Of a stretch of 64,000 nucleotides of DNA, positions 22,524 to 35,238 are shown in pieces. A program made the position numbers and the translations under genes. How positions within the stretch are numbered: the stretch's first letter is position 1; the number at the start of each line of letters is the position of its first letter. Below the pieces are notes generated by a model that did no database searches, was not told the origin of the DNA, and saw nothing but the letters and a program-made list of their open reading frames with translations. The stretch covers positions 423,770,305 through 423,834,304 of the forward strand of contig NC_073692.1 in assembly GCF_029784155.1 (NCBI RefSeq), given 5' to 3'. This DNA is from Uranotaenia lowii (Eukaryota; Arthropoda; Insecta; Diptera; Culicidae).

Positions 22524-24949
22524 GAAAGACTTTTTATGGTAAAACATCAAGAAAACGTTTTTATTTTAACTAATAAGTATAAGAAAACCAGGAATCGAAA
22601 AACTTGGTTTTTAAAAACGATTAGAATGATTTGAGTAAGTTTTAGAATAGAATAATATAAACTTAGTAATTCCTTGAGAATTTCATCAGCGTAAAAAAAA
22701 CAATTGGAAAAAATAGGAAACGTTAGATAATCTGCACTTTTTCCTTTCATGTTGAGATGCTTAAAAACTAACCGGTGTTAAGGATATAAATAAGATTAAG
22801 TTTGTAGAACTTAAACTCACAATTTGATCCAACAATCAGTAACAGAAGTCAGAAACAAATATTTGGTTCAAAAACATCTTCGAACACAAGAAGCTTGGAA
22901 AATATTAACTTTAGTCTCGAGAAAACTATGATCCAAGTTCCAAAACAGAGAGAATAAAAAATAATTATTTTCATTGAATTTCATTTCTGATTTTGAATTC
23001 AAGATCACAGTGTAAAAAATTAATTCCATAGCCTTTTGATTTGAAGTTGCTGTGAGTAAAAATTCGATGAATTTATTTAATGTTGTTATTTTCTTTGTTC
23101 AGTACTTTAGCATTCATTTCTTGGTAAATATGATAAAGTTTAAATTGTAATAAAAAAAAGATGGTCAGCAAAATCAGAGTAGATTATCTTTTGCAGAGAA
23201 GATATCAAATGCATAATAGGTTACGAAAAGCAGAATGGAATATGGAAATATGCTAAAAAAATATAAAATTATATATATTTGCAGCATAAAAAAATCGCAA
23301 AATGTCATACCACGAGAGTTGTTAAGAAACACTGCAAATACTGATGTGCCATGTCTTCAAATTTGGTATACAATGAAGAACACTTCTAACATGATTTGGA
23401 CGAAAAAAGAAAGACAATTGGTTAAAACTGCTTAAAATGACGAAACGTTTCAACAAAAAGTTTTTTGGGCACTTACCTTTGGGTTGATGGAAATTCATCA
23501 TATCAGTGTGTTCGATCCTCTGTTATTGAAAAAAATAATGTAAAACGGAAGAAAATTCATTTTCAAGTTTATACCAAAAGCTATTCGCTTTCAACTTTGG
23601 CTGGAAATCAATCTTCTTCGATAATTTTTGCCCCTGAAGGTAGGCACTACCAGTATCATTTCTTTAAATATAACTGGGTGACGAAAAAGGTTAATACGGG
23701 GAATTGAAATAAACTAAAAAAATAGAAGAAAGCCTGATCTTTAATGATATAAATTATTTGCGAAGCGAAAAACAACGCACTCATCCAGATTCAAGATGAT
23801 GTCATTTGTTAAGGTATGACGAAAATATCACGAAAATAGTCCTAAAACTGTCTAGATTCTCCACATTTTACGACACCAATTCAGTTTCATGAACAATGAT
23901 AGTTATTCACCTTCTTTCTGATTATCTACATGTACATTATTTTTGCGAAATTGAAGAGCTCAACATGGCTTGGCGGGTCTGCTGATTTTTTGTATAAAAT
24001 ACTAAAGGTGTTTCTTCAGCGATGTCAGAAAAAGTTGTACAAATTTCTAAAAATTGTGGAATTCATTTTTTGAAAGCTTTGTATCTCAGAAACTATAAGA
24101 ACTACTATAAGAACTACTGTATGTAAAATCTGAATCCTCGATTGAATAGTAGATAATGTGTAGATTTAAAACCAGTTTCTGTTTTTCATGTAGGTTGTTG
24201 GTTCATCAGTTATGAATGATCGATTGAACTCAAAATTGATCTCTTTCAAAATGTTCTCACGCCATATCACTGTAACAAGAGCTGATGGCCAAAATCTGGC
24301 AAATAGTTCGATTCCAGAACGCCAAAATCTTCCAACAATAGTTTTAAATCATAGGCACCAAAAATGATCCCTGGTGAAATTGGACAAATGTTTTTTTTTT
24401 CCTATTTTTAGTAAACAATTTTATAATGTGTTTAAAAATTTAATTATGTTACATATCCTTATGTATTGCATGATTTCATGATTCTTTTGTTGGGTATATC
24501 ACTTTTTTTTAAAGATTTTTACAAATATCATAAGGCAACAAAATTCAAAGCTTTCATTGGTGTAAAGACATGAAGAGTTTATTTTAACTATTTGGGGAGA
24601 AGGGGGTGGAGGGGTTATTAATTCATAATCTTTTTTTCACATTTTTGGCAAAACTCAAAGAACATCTCTTTGCGAGCAGTTTATAATTCATAAAGAAATG
24701 TCACAAGAGTTTTCTTTTTGTACTGTATTGGTAAACGCCTTCAGGTATGTCAGCAATTTTGCCAATTTTTCAGGGTAGGCATAACTAGGAGAATGATGTC
24801 GATTTTAAGAAAAGATTTCCATCATAGCACTTCGATAATTTCAATGTTTTTACTTCTGTATCGTTAAGTAAACATTTCTTGGAATTTCTTGGATTTGTTT
24901 AAATTTCCGAACATTGAATATAGCAGACATTCGATTTCATTGGCCTAGT
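22524..24949. other. AT-rich spacer
   Basis: No gene recognised. The short frames at 23235-23707 are not domain-like. Confidence 0.4.
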
Positions 24950-26100
24950 TTCACCGATTGAAGTTCCTCAATAAAATCTACTCACAAAGTTATCTTCTTT
25001 GCTTTACCTGGAACGAAAAACGAAAAAGCAATCAATTTACCGTGTTTAATTGTAGCAAAAAGTATCACAAAAACAAACGATCGAACCCCGCGGAACAAAT
25101 TTTCCCCATCAAGAGGGCGAAATCAAATTAAAACTTTTTCTCCTAATTGATCCCGATCGCGAAAATACTCGGCTCGCACAATCCGAATATCGATTCCTTT
25201 TTATGCCCACCCCCTGCTCTTGCTCACTTTTATAGAAGAAAATCCTCGATGCAGGGCTTTATCATTTTCAGTCTAATTGCTTCACTAAATTATTCATTTA
25301 TTCACTTAGCTTCGCCTGCAACTATTTGAACGGGGTTCAGTCGGCCGGAGAAAGTTGGTTAGAAAAACTGTTTCTGGATCTCTTTTGTTCCATTGATGCA
25401 CAATCGTTGAAATCTCTGGAATCAAAACTACATCGAGTGGGAATTGTAAAAAAAATAAACTGCAAAATTTAACTATACAAATTGAGCAGCCCAGTTCTAA
25501 GGGGTGTGTTTTTAATTCAGCAAGCGAAAAAAGTGAATTGGTTGGACTCATTCAAGCTACGGGGACGGCCATTTTTTGTGTCTATTTTGCCTTTCAAATT
25601 GTATAGAGGTAGAGAACTCTCTCCGAGTGGGCCGGGAAACTTGTGGAAAATTGGAAGAAAAACTTGGCTTCTTAATTAAAAATGGCTTTCGCCTGATTCC
25701 ATCCAGGCACTTGAAAGTCAACTACTTTTGCCATTTTGGAATTGCTTCGAACGGTTGCTTCCGAGGGCTCTGCAGCAGCAGACTCATAATCCAAAAACGC
25801 TCGTTCTGTCGTTCGCTCATGGGGAGGAAAAAGCTCATCCTTATTCAAATGAGATTCATGGAACAAAGTGAAAGCGCAATTGCTTGAAAGATGTTTACCT
25901 CTTCGTTCTGTCCCCTTGGTTGGGTGGCTGGCAGTTTGTGACTGTCTTGTTTGTCTCCCCCGTTCAGATTCTGGTATCCTGGAATGGGAAATGGGAACCA
26001 TGCAATTGCAAATGCACTCTTGAGCGCTAATGAAATGTATAATTGACTTTCGGTGGGGAATCGATTCTTTTTTATCAGTATACTTTATCCACATTGTACG
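24950..26100. other. GC-elevated non-repetitive region
   Basis: Base composition rises between about 25060 and 26060. The longest frame is 140 codons on the minus strand (25672-26094), rich in S, E, R and H, with no recognisable domain and overlapping a 103-codon plus-strand frame. Conserved intronic or intergenic regulatory DNA is as likely as an exon. Confidence 0.3.
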
Positions 26101-26687
26101 GAAAGGGAAGAATGGTTCTGGAAAACTGGATCCTTGACAGGTTATCCTGTTTAGCTGGTTATGTTGGTTAGCACCAGTTGAACTTTAGAACTCATTTTTG
26201 GTTAACTGGTTGATCACATTGGTTTGGTCTTGAAAGCATTCAATCTCCTATATATTGTTGTTATTCAATCTGATATAATAAATCACTGAAAATACTTGAT
26301 CACGAATCGCATTATGAAATTGAATCGATTTAAATTCTCTGTTCTCAGTTTATACTAGTCTTCATCTCACGACATGAGAACAAACAAGGAGAATCAAAGC
26401 TCCTTTAATGATAATATTCGAAGGCTGCAGCTTCAATTTTGTACAACTTTTCTTCTGAAGATATCCTTTGGACGTTGCAAAAGATAATCGTCGAATCGTA
26501 TTTTGAAAACTTGATGGAAAATACATTAAGAAAACAATATTACTGAACAGAAAACGAAACTGAAAAAAAAAACAACTCAAAAAACATTAAAAAAGTAAAC
26601 GAGAATGCGCCTGAATTAAGCCTATCAACATCCAAAAAAGTCACTTACACAAACACTGATTTAATTGAAAATATTCCAATTTAAAAA

Positions 26688-27878
26688 ATGACAAACATGA
26701 CAAAAATGACAAAAATGACAAAAATGACAAAAATGACAAAAATGACAAAAATGACAAAAATGACAAAAATGACAAAAATGACAAAAATGTCAAAAATGAC
26801 AAAAATGACAAAAATGACAAAAATGACAAAAATGACAAAAATGACAAAAATGACAAAAATGACAAAAATGACAAAAATGACAAAAATGACAAAAATGACA
26901 AAAATGACAAAAATGACAAAAATGACAAAAATGACAAAAATGACAAAAATGACAAAAATGACAAAAATGACAAAAATGACAAAAATGACAAAAATGACAA
27001 AAATGACAAAAATGACAAAAATAACAAAAATGACAAAAATGACAAAAATGACAAAAATGACAAAAATGACAAAAATGACAAAAATGACAAAAATGACAAA
27101 AATGACAAAAATGACAAAAATGACAAAAATGACAAAAATGACAAAAATGACAAAAATGACAAAAATGACAAAAATGACAAAAATGACAAAAATGACAAAA
27201 ATGACAAAAATGACAAAAATGACAAAAATGACAAAAATGACAAAAATGACAAAAATGACAAAAATGACAAAAATGACAAAAATGACAAAAATGACAAAAA
27301 TGACAAAAATGACAAAAATGACAAAAATGACAAAAATAACAAAAATGACAAAAATGACAAAAATGACAAAAATGACAAAAATGACAAAAATGACAAAAAT
27401 GACAAAAATGACAAAAATGACAAAAATGACAAAAATGACAAAAATGACAAAAATGACAAAAATGACAAAAATGTCAAAAATGACAAAAATGACAAAAATG
27501 ACAAAAATGACAAAAATGACAAAAATGACAAAAATGACAAAAATGACAAAAATGACAAAAATGACAAAAATGACAAAAATGACAAAAATGACAAAAATGA
27601 CAAAAATGACAAAAATGACAAAAATGACAAAAATGACAAAAATGACAAAAATGACAAAAATGACAAAAATGACAAAAATGACAAAAATGACAAAAATGAC
27701 AAAAATGACAAAAATGACAAAAATGACAAAAATGACAAAAATGACAAAAATGACAAAAATGACAAAAATAACAAAAATGACAAAAATGACAAAAATGACA
27801 AAAATGACAAAAATGACAAAAAGGACAAAAATGACAAAAATGACAAAAATGACAAAAATGACAAAAATGACAAAAATG
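26688..27878 (+). repeat. Minisatellite: 132 units of ATGACAAAA
   Basis: A 9-bp unit ATGACAAAA repeats without a single insertion or deletion from 26688 to 27875 (132 units), then breaks down over 27876-27930 into units containing ATGAAAAAAAATTAC. Only a few substitutions are seen: ATGTC at 26787 and 27471, ATAAC at 27021, 27336 and 27768, AGGAC at 27822, and the first unit ends AAC. Because the unit is nine bases, five of six frames stay open; the 412-codon Met-Thr-Lys frame and the 410-codon Phe-Leu-Ser frame are by-products and are not called genes. Confidence 0.95.
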
Positions 27879-27930
27879 AAAAAAAATTACAAAAATGACA
27901 AAAATGAAAAAAAATTACAAAAATGACAAA

Positions 27931-28300
27931 AACTACAAAAGATTTGAAATTTTAAATTATGTTCCAATTAATAATATAATGCTCCAAAAAGATTTTCTGC
28001 TGACATTGAACTTGTGTTTTTTTAGGAATTGCTTCTGAGTTTAAGTACCATCGTCAATTCTATAGCAACAAAAACAAAATGGTGACAAAATTTAACCTTT
28101 AGAAACAATTCTAGTTAAACAACAATCTATGAGCGACTTCAAACGTCACATTAAAGAATAACGACTACCCAAGAGTTTAGGAACTGGCGAATTGCATTCA
28201 ATCAACCGTCCAGTTGTTGATCATCAAAGCACGATAGTTAGTCAAGGTCTATCGGCTCATTCGACAGCGCAGCATCTCCATTCATTCAACCAGCTAGTTG
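27931..28300. other. Spacer after the minisatellite
   Basis: No gene or element ends seen. Confidence 0.35.
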
Positions 28301-28364
28301 TGCCAAAAGTTATTTGATCATTTCGTTAGCGCTATGGAATCTGTGTATCTTTAATAGCGGAATA

Positions 28365-28914
28365 TATTTTACTATACGTCGATTGATGGAACTCACAAAT
28401 CAGTATTGATTAAGCGCGCCAATATTGATGCAGGTTGGAAGCTGGATTCCGTTGAAAATTGTTATGGAGAACTCAGGCAGGTGGTTGATTGCATAACGAA
28501 GAAATAACAATTTTTTTGTTTGTTCAAAGATTCAAACATTCTGAGAAACTTTACATATAATTCAAAAAATTCCGACATATTGTTAAAAAAATTAAATTTT
28601 AATCTCCATTCATTCAAAACTAGTCAATTTCCAGTCATTGGACTTAAGGTGCAAATGGTCATTCAGACCCTTTTGTTGTGAATATTTTCTTAAATACATC
28701 GCCTGATTTATTTCTCTCTAAATTTCAACCAGTTCCATGGTGGCTTCTTTTCCATAACCAACCACACACCATAAGCTCAACCTGATGACAGTTGCATCGA
28801 TGGATTTCACGCATCTTAACATTCAAGTTCAACTTGCTGCTTTGGAAGACTTTCCAAACGATAACGATCATCGAGAAGAGCCTCAACCAATCGTCAAGAG
28901 AAAACTTTCATAGA
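28365..28914 (+). pseudogene. Two coding-like segments of an unrecognised decayed gene
   Basis: One frame (about 28365-28507) reads ...YTSIDGTHKSVLIKRA, then NIDAGWKLDSVENCYGEL, and ends in TAA. A second (about 28765-28914) reads MTVASMDFTHLNIQVQLAAL, then EDFPNDNDHREEPQPIVKRK and LS, ending in TAG. The composition is clearly more protein-like than the neighbourhood, and the second segment looks like an acidic then basic C-terminus. The two are about 260 bp apart and are separated by stops. An acceptor-like TTTCAACCAG occurs near 28731, but no frame joins them cleanly. Transposase relic or lost gene; no family recognised. Confidence 0.25.
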
Positions 28915-31182
28915 TGACTGTTCTCTTTTCAGGACTTCAGATTTCTTGCGCTTAAATTCTCTTTACTCTTCTGAAATGACAAAGTTCCATTGAAACCAAT
29001 CATTAGCGGCTGTCATTAACATCAACGCGCGTTCATCCACTTGCGAGTAAGTGGTGCGATTTCTGTGCCAAATGCTAATGGTTTGGAGTTTTTTTTTTAA
29101 ATTATATTATTTTTCGAGAATTTGAGATTTTTTTTAGAAGTTTTCCTTCTTTCAACTTCAATAATATTATTTGACCTTACAATTGATCAAGTGACTTAGC
29201 TCAATAATGGTTACCATACCTTGAACTTAAGAATGGTTGAATAGTGATTGGTTTTTGCTTCCTTTTTTTCTAAAGTACGGAGACGGTGGATCTATAAGAT
29301 TCAAGTTTAAGGCTTCGCCATCTCTTGTTATGGGTTTTTATAACATGTAGGTAGTTGCAAATTAGGGTGGTTTAATTGTGAAAAGTAAGCAACAGTTCAA
29401 AATTGGAATAGAAAAAATAAAAATAAAAGTGATTATTCCAATATGTCAATAGTTAAAAAACAGTATAAACATCTTAATGCCATATTTTCAAAAGCATTAG
29501 TAAGCTTTAAATTTTTTTAAGAAAAAGTTTTTCAAAATGTATGTTGTAGGTCCACTTGTTCCTTCGAGTCCAAAAAGATATATTTCCTTCTCAATGGATG
29601 TTTATCATTACTTAAAACAAAATGAGTTTGAATATTTTTCCAATGACTAATATCGATCCAATAATTTCCTGGTATAAAGGACTCTAAAAAGTGATGTTAT
29701 CTAAAAATTAGAAAATTTCGCCTTTAAGTTTGCAATGAATACAGGGTTATAGGAAAACTTCTGGATTCTTTGAGCTTTTTCATCATTTTTGCCAAAGCTA
29801 AGGGCACCCTGATTTAACGATCAAGTCTCCTTTAACTTTAAACATATCACGTTTTTTTTGTTCTACGAGAATACTTCTAGTTCATCTACGGGTTCATGTA
29901 TCGTTCTAACTGGCACGGTCACGGTCACGGTCTAAATACGGTGATCTGCAAAAATTTTCCAAAAATATATGATAAAATAAGAAAAAGGGACGATGTATGC
30001 CCATTCTGGCCTGAAGATTGTCGGATAGATGTATTCTAGACAATTCCAAAAATCTTAGAAGCACTCAAATACTGCAAAGCTATCAGAAATTATAAACAAT
30101 TTGGAAATAAAATTGTTTTTCGGGACTATTTTCATTCGGAACCAATTACATACAACCTGGTAGAAAAAATTCACTTCATTTTAAGGTATTAAGAAACATA
30201 ATCTTATGTCATAAAAATCGATCAAACATATATTTTGCGAACAGCTTTGGAAGGAAAAGGTAGTTTGAGGAGACTTGATCCCTGAAGTTACTTGATTTCT
30301 TAGCCATACCTCTTCAATCTTTCGTACAGAGATCTAATGCTCTATAAAATGTGCCAAATGAAGCCGAACAACTTTGCTGTAACCTGTAAACAATAAAAAA
30401 AGCCATCTGTTGAGTCAAAAGATACAATTCCAAATTCGAACAACTATTCCAAATTGGGATAGTTGTTTCGTTCAATTTTTTCATAAAAAGGATGAAACAT
30501 TTCCAATTTGTCGAATGTTCTAGACTGATAAAAATTTTATAACGCCATATTATCAGTGCAATAAATAATCCTCAGTTTTTAAAGAACAAATTTTCCTTCA
30601 ATATTTCCAATGGGTTTAATCGATCCCAAAATTTCCAAAAGGTTTTTTTGTATGGCTAGTGGCCATTGTTGAACATGATTATAATGATTCAATAACTGAT
30701 TTTTTTTTCATTAATTATCGAGGATTGATTTCGTCTAAAAAAATTGAAATTTTAAGCTTCAAGCTATGGACTTAAGATGAGATGAAGAGGTGATGTGTTC
30801 TTGAATTGAATTTATTACTCGACTTTTTTTTAATTACAATAGAATTTAGGGTGTTATAAAGTACTAATCCACACTTAACCCAAAAAACATCAAATCAAAA
30901 TGCCTTGATTCTTTTCACTTTATCGTAGTTATAGTTTGCAGATTTTTCAGACAACATTTTTCCTAGTTATTCAAGTTTTGCATTTTAATATCTTTATACC
31001 AGCATTCAAGGCAAAATAACACTAAGTGTATCAGCAAATCAAGTGCAATTTTGTATTTTAAAAGCCCCTTGAGTGCTATGCTGCATCATAATAGAATTAT
31101 ACCAATCTTATAAAATGCACCTACCATTTTATCAGCCATTTACATTGCTTCCAAATTGCAACATTGCTTTAAATAAGATAAA
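28915..31182. other. AT-rich spacer
   Basis: No gene recognised. Small features only, such as a short CACGGT tandem near 29912. Confidence 0.4.
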
Positions 31183-31204
31183 CAACTGCAATATTTTCTA
31201 AGCG

Positions 31205-32626
31205 AGTCTGCTTTGTGCTTCCGTTGCGTTCGGTTCATTGCATCTCTCCTCCCGCGCGCCGGTGTTTCATATTTAATTCAAAAATTTTACATAGTGACCA
31301 AAGATAAATTAAACAGCAATGTACGAATTGTTATAAATGGGAACTCAAAAGAAACCTGCTTTTTATAGTTTTGACATGGATTGGTGCATTATTAATTGAA
31401 TTTTGGGAAATCAACTATCCGATGTTGAAAACTTCAAGTGGCGTGGGTGTTTTTTTTCGTCAGTGATAGTGGAAAATTGAGTTGAATGTTGAAAACATGT
31501 ACTGCAATAGTGCCGTGTTGAAGTGATAAAGATTGCCAAAAGGATAAATATTGACTAGGCCCTGTTAAATTGTCAACAAAAGTGTTAAGATGAAATTTCA
31601 AAAATGGCGTCCTGAATGCGTAGATTTGGGAAAAGTGTTGTTGCGTCTCCAATATAGCGCATTTGTCTCCGGGGTTTTGGGTGCTTTCCAAGTGCGAAAG
31701 AAGCGAGTGTGCTCATTATGTGAATGTGTGTGTGTGCTGTATCGATGGATCTGTGTTGCATTGAGAAGCGAAACACGTTCGATCATGTGGCGCAACAGCA
31801 GCAAACGAGTCAGCGAGCGCACCTTCATGAACAAGCTGAAACGAGTCTCGGGTGAGGAATTTCCAATATTACTCTTCTTCTCTTCTTCTTTCTTTTCATT
31901 TGTCTCGCACTCTCTGCACGTGGTTGCAGAAACAGATATCGCGCGCCTCGTACTGAGCTGTACTGAGTTAAAACCAATCGTAGCATGCGTGATTTTTTAA
32001 ATTCGAAAGTGGTGTAGATATTCTAGGAGACGCGAGTGCCCTATTTGTTTTTTTTTGTTGGGTTTTAGGTTTCTTCTCTCTATGACTACTTCAAATTCAA
32101 TAAATACAAAGGGACCATTCAAATATTACGTAACGCGTTTAGGGGGAGAGGTTATAACAGCTTGTTACGTTCTGTATATTTTATAGTTAAATAAATAGAG
32201 TTATAGTTTGGTACTGGTAAGATTTAAGGTTGCGTGTTTAAGGTAAGAGTTTCACGGTGAGGTAAGATTTCATAATATTTCATCAATTTAATTTATTAAA
32301 TAAATTATTTTTGAACGGCCACTCAGTTGCCAGCTGGGCAGGTATCTACACGTATGCGGAATACCTGTCGAAGATTCATAACACTGGAAATGTTATGAAT
32401 TTTATACGGTTGCGAAACTGATTGTATCGTTCTACAAATAACACATACACTACACGTAACACCAATTACATAACAGTTCATACGAAGCCATGGTGTCGGG
32501 TATGTGGCTGTTTGCATTGTAGATAGGCCGAACAATTGATCTAAAGAATGCAAATAAGCGCATACGTTGGCGAAACTGCGGTGAATCCGTGCACCCATGG
32601 TGGATTACCTACATACATACATACAT
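31205..32626 (+). mobile_element. 1.4-kb insertion bounded by 22-bp direct repeats, (ACAT)n tail
   Basis: ACAACTGCAATATTTTCTAA plus GC occurs at 31183-31204 and again, identically, at 32627-32648. The sequence between ends in an ACAT microsatellite (about 32609-32626). This is the structure of a target-primed retroposon with a simple-repeat tail. The interior is composite. It has a GC-rich 5' part, a coding-like stretch (31590-32000), a GGGACCATTC...ACGTAACGCG fragment near 32111 that resembles the end of a DNA element, and a 3' segment GCGGTGAATCCGTGCACCC that recurs near 7925. No reverse transcriptase is present. Confidence 0.65.
31590..31845 (+). other. Coding-like stretch with splice-donor-like end
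   Basis: Two overlapping frames stay open: one from ATG 31590 (MKFQKWRPECVDL...), and one from ATG 31744 that reads MDLCCIEKRNTFDHVAQQQQ. Near 31845 both reach a GGTGAGGAAT sequence resembling a 5' splice site. The G+C content exceeds the flanks. Because it lies inside the 31205-32626 insertion it may be a captured exon or element-encoded sequence rather than a resident gene. No domain is recognised. Confidence 0.2.
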
Positions 32627-33049
32627 ACAACTGCAATATTTTCTAAGCATTAAATTGGCATCATACAAGCTTGATTTTATGTATTTTAGCATTACGTAAG
32701 CACTACAATGGCATCACGCAATAACACATAAGCATTGATCGATGCTAAATTAATGCAAATTTAGGGCAACGGTTGCTAGGAATTTCATTCAAATAGGGTT
32801 TTTTTTTCAAAGCTTTAACGCAGACTTGATATGCAGAGTCACTGAAAAATGTCCGAGCCATAGATGTCATGAATTCGATTCCAGGTCATCACCAGTCAAA
32901 AATTTAAAAAAAAAATCATGATGGAAATTAAACCCGAGAGATCCTATTGATAGGCATTAGCGAATACAAACAAAAATTCTATGGAAATCGCATTTTTAGG
33001 TTCATGCGTGAAAAATTGTACCTCACGTAACTTTTGATTCCGTCGATGG

Positions 33050-33665
33050 AACTTTTCAAAAACTTCAGACTCAGTCCATGGCAACCATTCTTCAATTCCT
33101 CGGACATCCTACATTTGCCAGATCACGCTTCACTTGGTCTAAGCACCATGCTCGTTGCGCCCCTGCTCGTCTCGTTCCTACCGGATTGGCAGCGAACACA
33201 TGTTTTGCTGAATAGTCGTCTGGCATTCTCGCAACATGTCCCGCCCAGCGTATCCGGCCAGCCTTCACCCCCCTTCTAGATACTGGGTTCGCCGTAGAGT
33301 TGCACGAGCTCGTGGTTCATCCTTCGCCTCCACACTCCGTTCTCCTGCGCGCCGCCAAAGATGGTTCTTAACACTCGTCGCTCGAATACTCCGAGTCTCC
33401 GAGTGTACGCAGGTCTTCCTCTAGCAATATCCATGCCTCGTGCCCGTAGAGAACAACCGGTCTAATGAGCGTCATATACAGGTTACAATTCGTGCGAGGG
33501 CTAAGTCTTCTCGACCGCAGTTGCTTGTGAAGTCCTTTCTATCGACTTCCGCTGATCATTTGCCGCTGAATCTCACGGCTAGTGTCATTGGCTGCGGTCA
33601 CCAGTGATCCGAGAGAGACTAAGTCTTCGACTATCTCCAGATCGTCGTCGTCGATCGTGCTTCGC
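33050..33665 (-). pseudogene. Decayed RTE-type LINE ORF2 C-terminal region
   Basis: On the minus strand, in three pieces, it encodes SLVTAANDTSREIQRQMI, then LIRPVVLYGHEAW, then RRVLRTIFGGAQENGVWRRR and NHELVQLYGEPSI, and finally AGRIRWAGHVARMP with PVGTRRAGAQRAW. This order (YLGSL-like motif, V-L-Y-G-x-E-x-W, R-x-W-GHV-x-R) is the post-RT part of RTE-clade polyproteins. Stops (for example after the first piece and after GEPSI) and at least two frame changes break it. No RT or endonuclease domain is present, so this is an old 5'-truncated copy. Confidence 0.85.
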
Positions 33666-33699
33666 GTTTCAGTTTACGGTAGATCTCCTCCTGTGATTA

Positions 33700-34660
33700 A
33701 AGTTAATTTTAGTTAAGGCATTAAAAGTACTTAAATCTAAGATCATACTTTATATTCCTTACTACAGATAGCTTTACAAAATCTGATCCCCTCTGAAATG
33801 CTTTTATTTGAATGCTCAGAGTGTTCTGGATTCCATTATTGTTGGTCCATTTTCCACATTCATACCAGTTCAAATAAACGTTCGACTGCGTGTAAGTTTA
33901 TTAGTTCTTCGGCCACAGATAAGTTGCTGTCGTAAAATTCTAAGCATTCGAAACATGTTTTCCAATGAACCTGCAGTCTTAACAGCTGTTTTCAGAATCC
34001 GACAGACAGGTATCTTCAACGAAGATCGTGAGATGCCTCCGCATCCTATGCTGAATGCTCTTCGGCTGAGATATCCGAGTTGTAAAAACAACAGCAACAA
34101 GACCAACTACTACAATACCTACCAGCCTGCTGCAGAAGCCCATCATCTCGACAAACAAATGAAACCTGTCGGCTGGTTTAGTTCTTCCGCGCCGTTTGGA
34201 GAAGTCACGTCGACAAAATTTCGCGCGCGCCTGCCAAACTCCTTCTGTCTGGTGGTACTTTCAAAATCTTCGAGAAAACAAGACGAAAAAAAAAATAACT
34301 GAATCGCGAGTTAAAATCCGCCCGCGTGAGTCGGAACCCGGCGTGATTGTGTCGTCGCGTGAGACAAACACGATTTTCACAAACTAATTAGCGTACGACG
34401 AGCGAGCGAACGAACGAACAAACGTGTGTCAACGGATTTTGGTGTGTTCTCTCGGGTGGTTTTGTTTTGAAACGAGTGAGATGATCAGCCGGTGTGGCTG
34501 GCTGGCAACACAGTTTTCGAATTGCAGTTTACTCTCATGCTCATCACCAGGCTCACCATGTTTGATGTTGACGAGGGGTTGTCGTTCTACTAGGTCGGGG
34601 TTTTGGATTGATCAATTGTTATCCTCAAAACCGCGAAAACCTTGAAGACATGCCGATGCA
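33700..34660 (+). promoter_or_regulatory. CpG-richer stretch, possible promoter / 5' leader
   Basis: Between about 34190 and 34430 the sequence is rich in CG steps (TTCGCGCGCGCC, CCGCCCGCGTGAGTCGG, GAGCGAGCGAACGAACGAAC) against an AT-rich background. A 164-codon plus-strand frame (33808-34302) overlaps its left part but has no recognisable domain and ends in a lysine/asparagine tail. Insect 5' leaders often look like this, but no first exon or start codon could be tied to a known protein. Confidence 0.25.
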
Positions 34661-35238
34661 AGAAGTTTACGCTAGTGTAGATAATTTAAAGCCACAAGTG
34701 TTATTAGAAGATCAGAAGATTTATTATTTGATTTAGTGATCGTGGCCTGGAATTGATATTTCAAAATCAAAATCTTTTGGCATGGTGCTGTGAAGAATCC
34801 GGAGGAAAATTCAGTATAACCTTCAATGCAAAATCATTCAAGAAAAGTTGGAACATTTGGTGAACGTAAACCATTTTAATTCATAGATATAGAAGAAAAA
34901 TATACCTCCGATCCCAAAGCCAATCCGAATTACACGAGAAAAAGCGAATTTTGTTTTCTTTAGTCAGAAAATATAAATAACAACACCGTCCTCTAAAATT
35001 AACAAAAAATGTGTGATTTTCTTTGTCTCAATTTTTCAGGCAGGATACTTTGATTAAAATCATTTAATGAATCTCAAAAACAGGGTATAGCAATGAGTAA
35101 AAAATTTTCGCTCAAAATAGATCACAAAACTGTCTATTTTAAATGCAAATAACTTACGAATATTTTAACAGTCCTTTTTAGAGATAGACTTCATAAATCA
35201 ATTGTTTGAAGTTGAAGGTAGTCAAAAATTGCATTATG

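Noticed and set aside
25672..26094. 140-codon minus-strand frame
   Set aside because: No domain, unusual composition and an overlapping long frame on the other strand; GC-elevated non-coding DNA explains its length.
26641..27926. Two long ORFs of about 410 codons on opposite strands
   Set aside because: Both are generated by the 9-bp minisatellite; the unit length is divisible by three and five frames lack stops, so openness carries no coding information.
33808..34302. 164-codon plus-strand frame
   Set aside because: No domain and an asparagine/lysine low-complexity end; the overlapping CpG-rich stretch fits a leader or promoter better. Not called as CDS.
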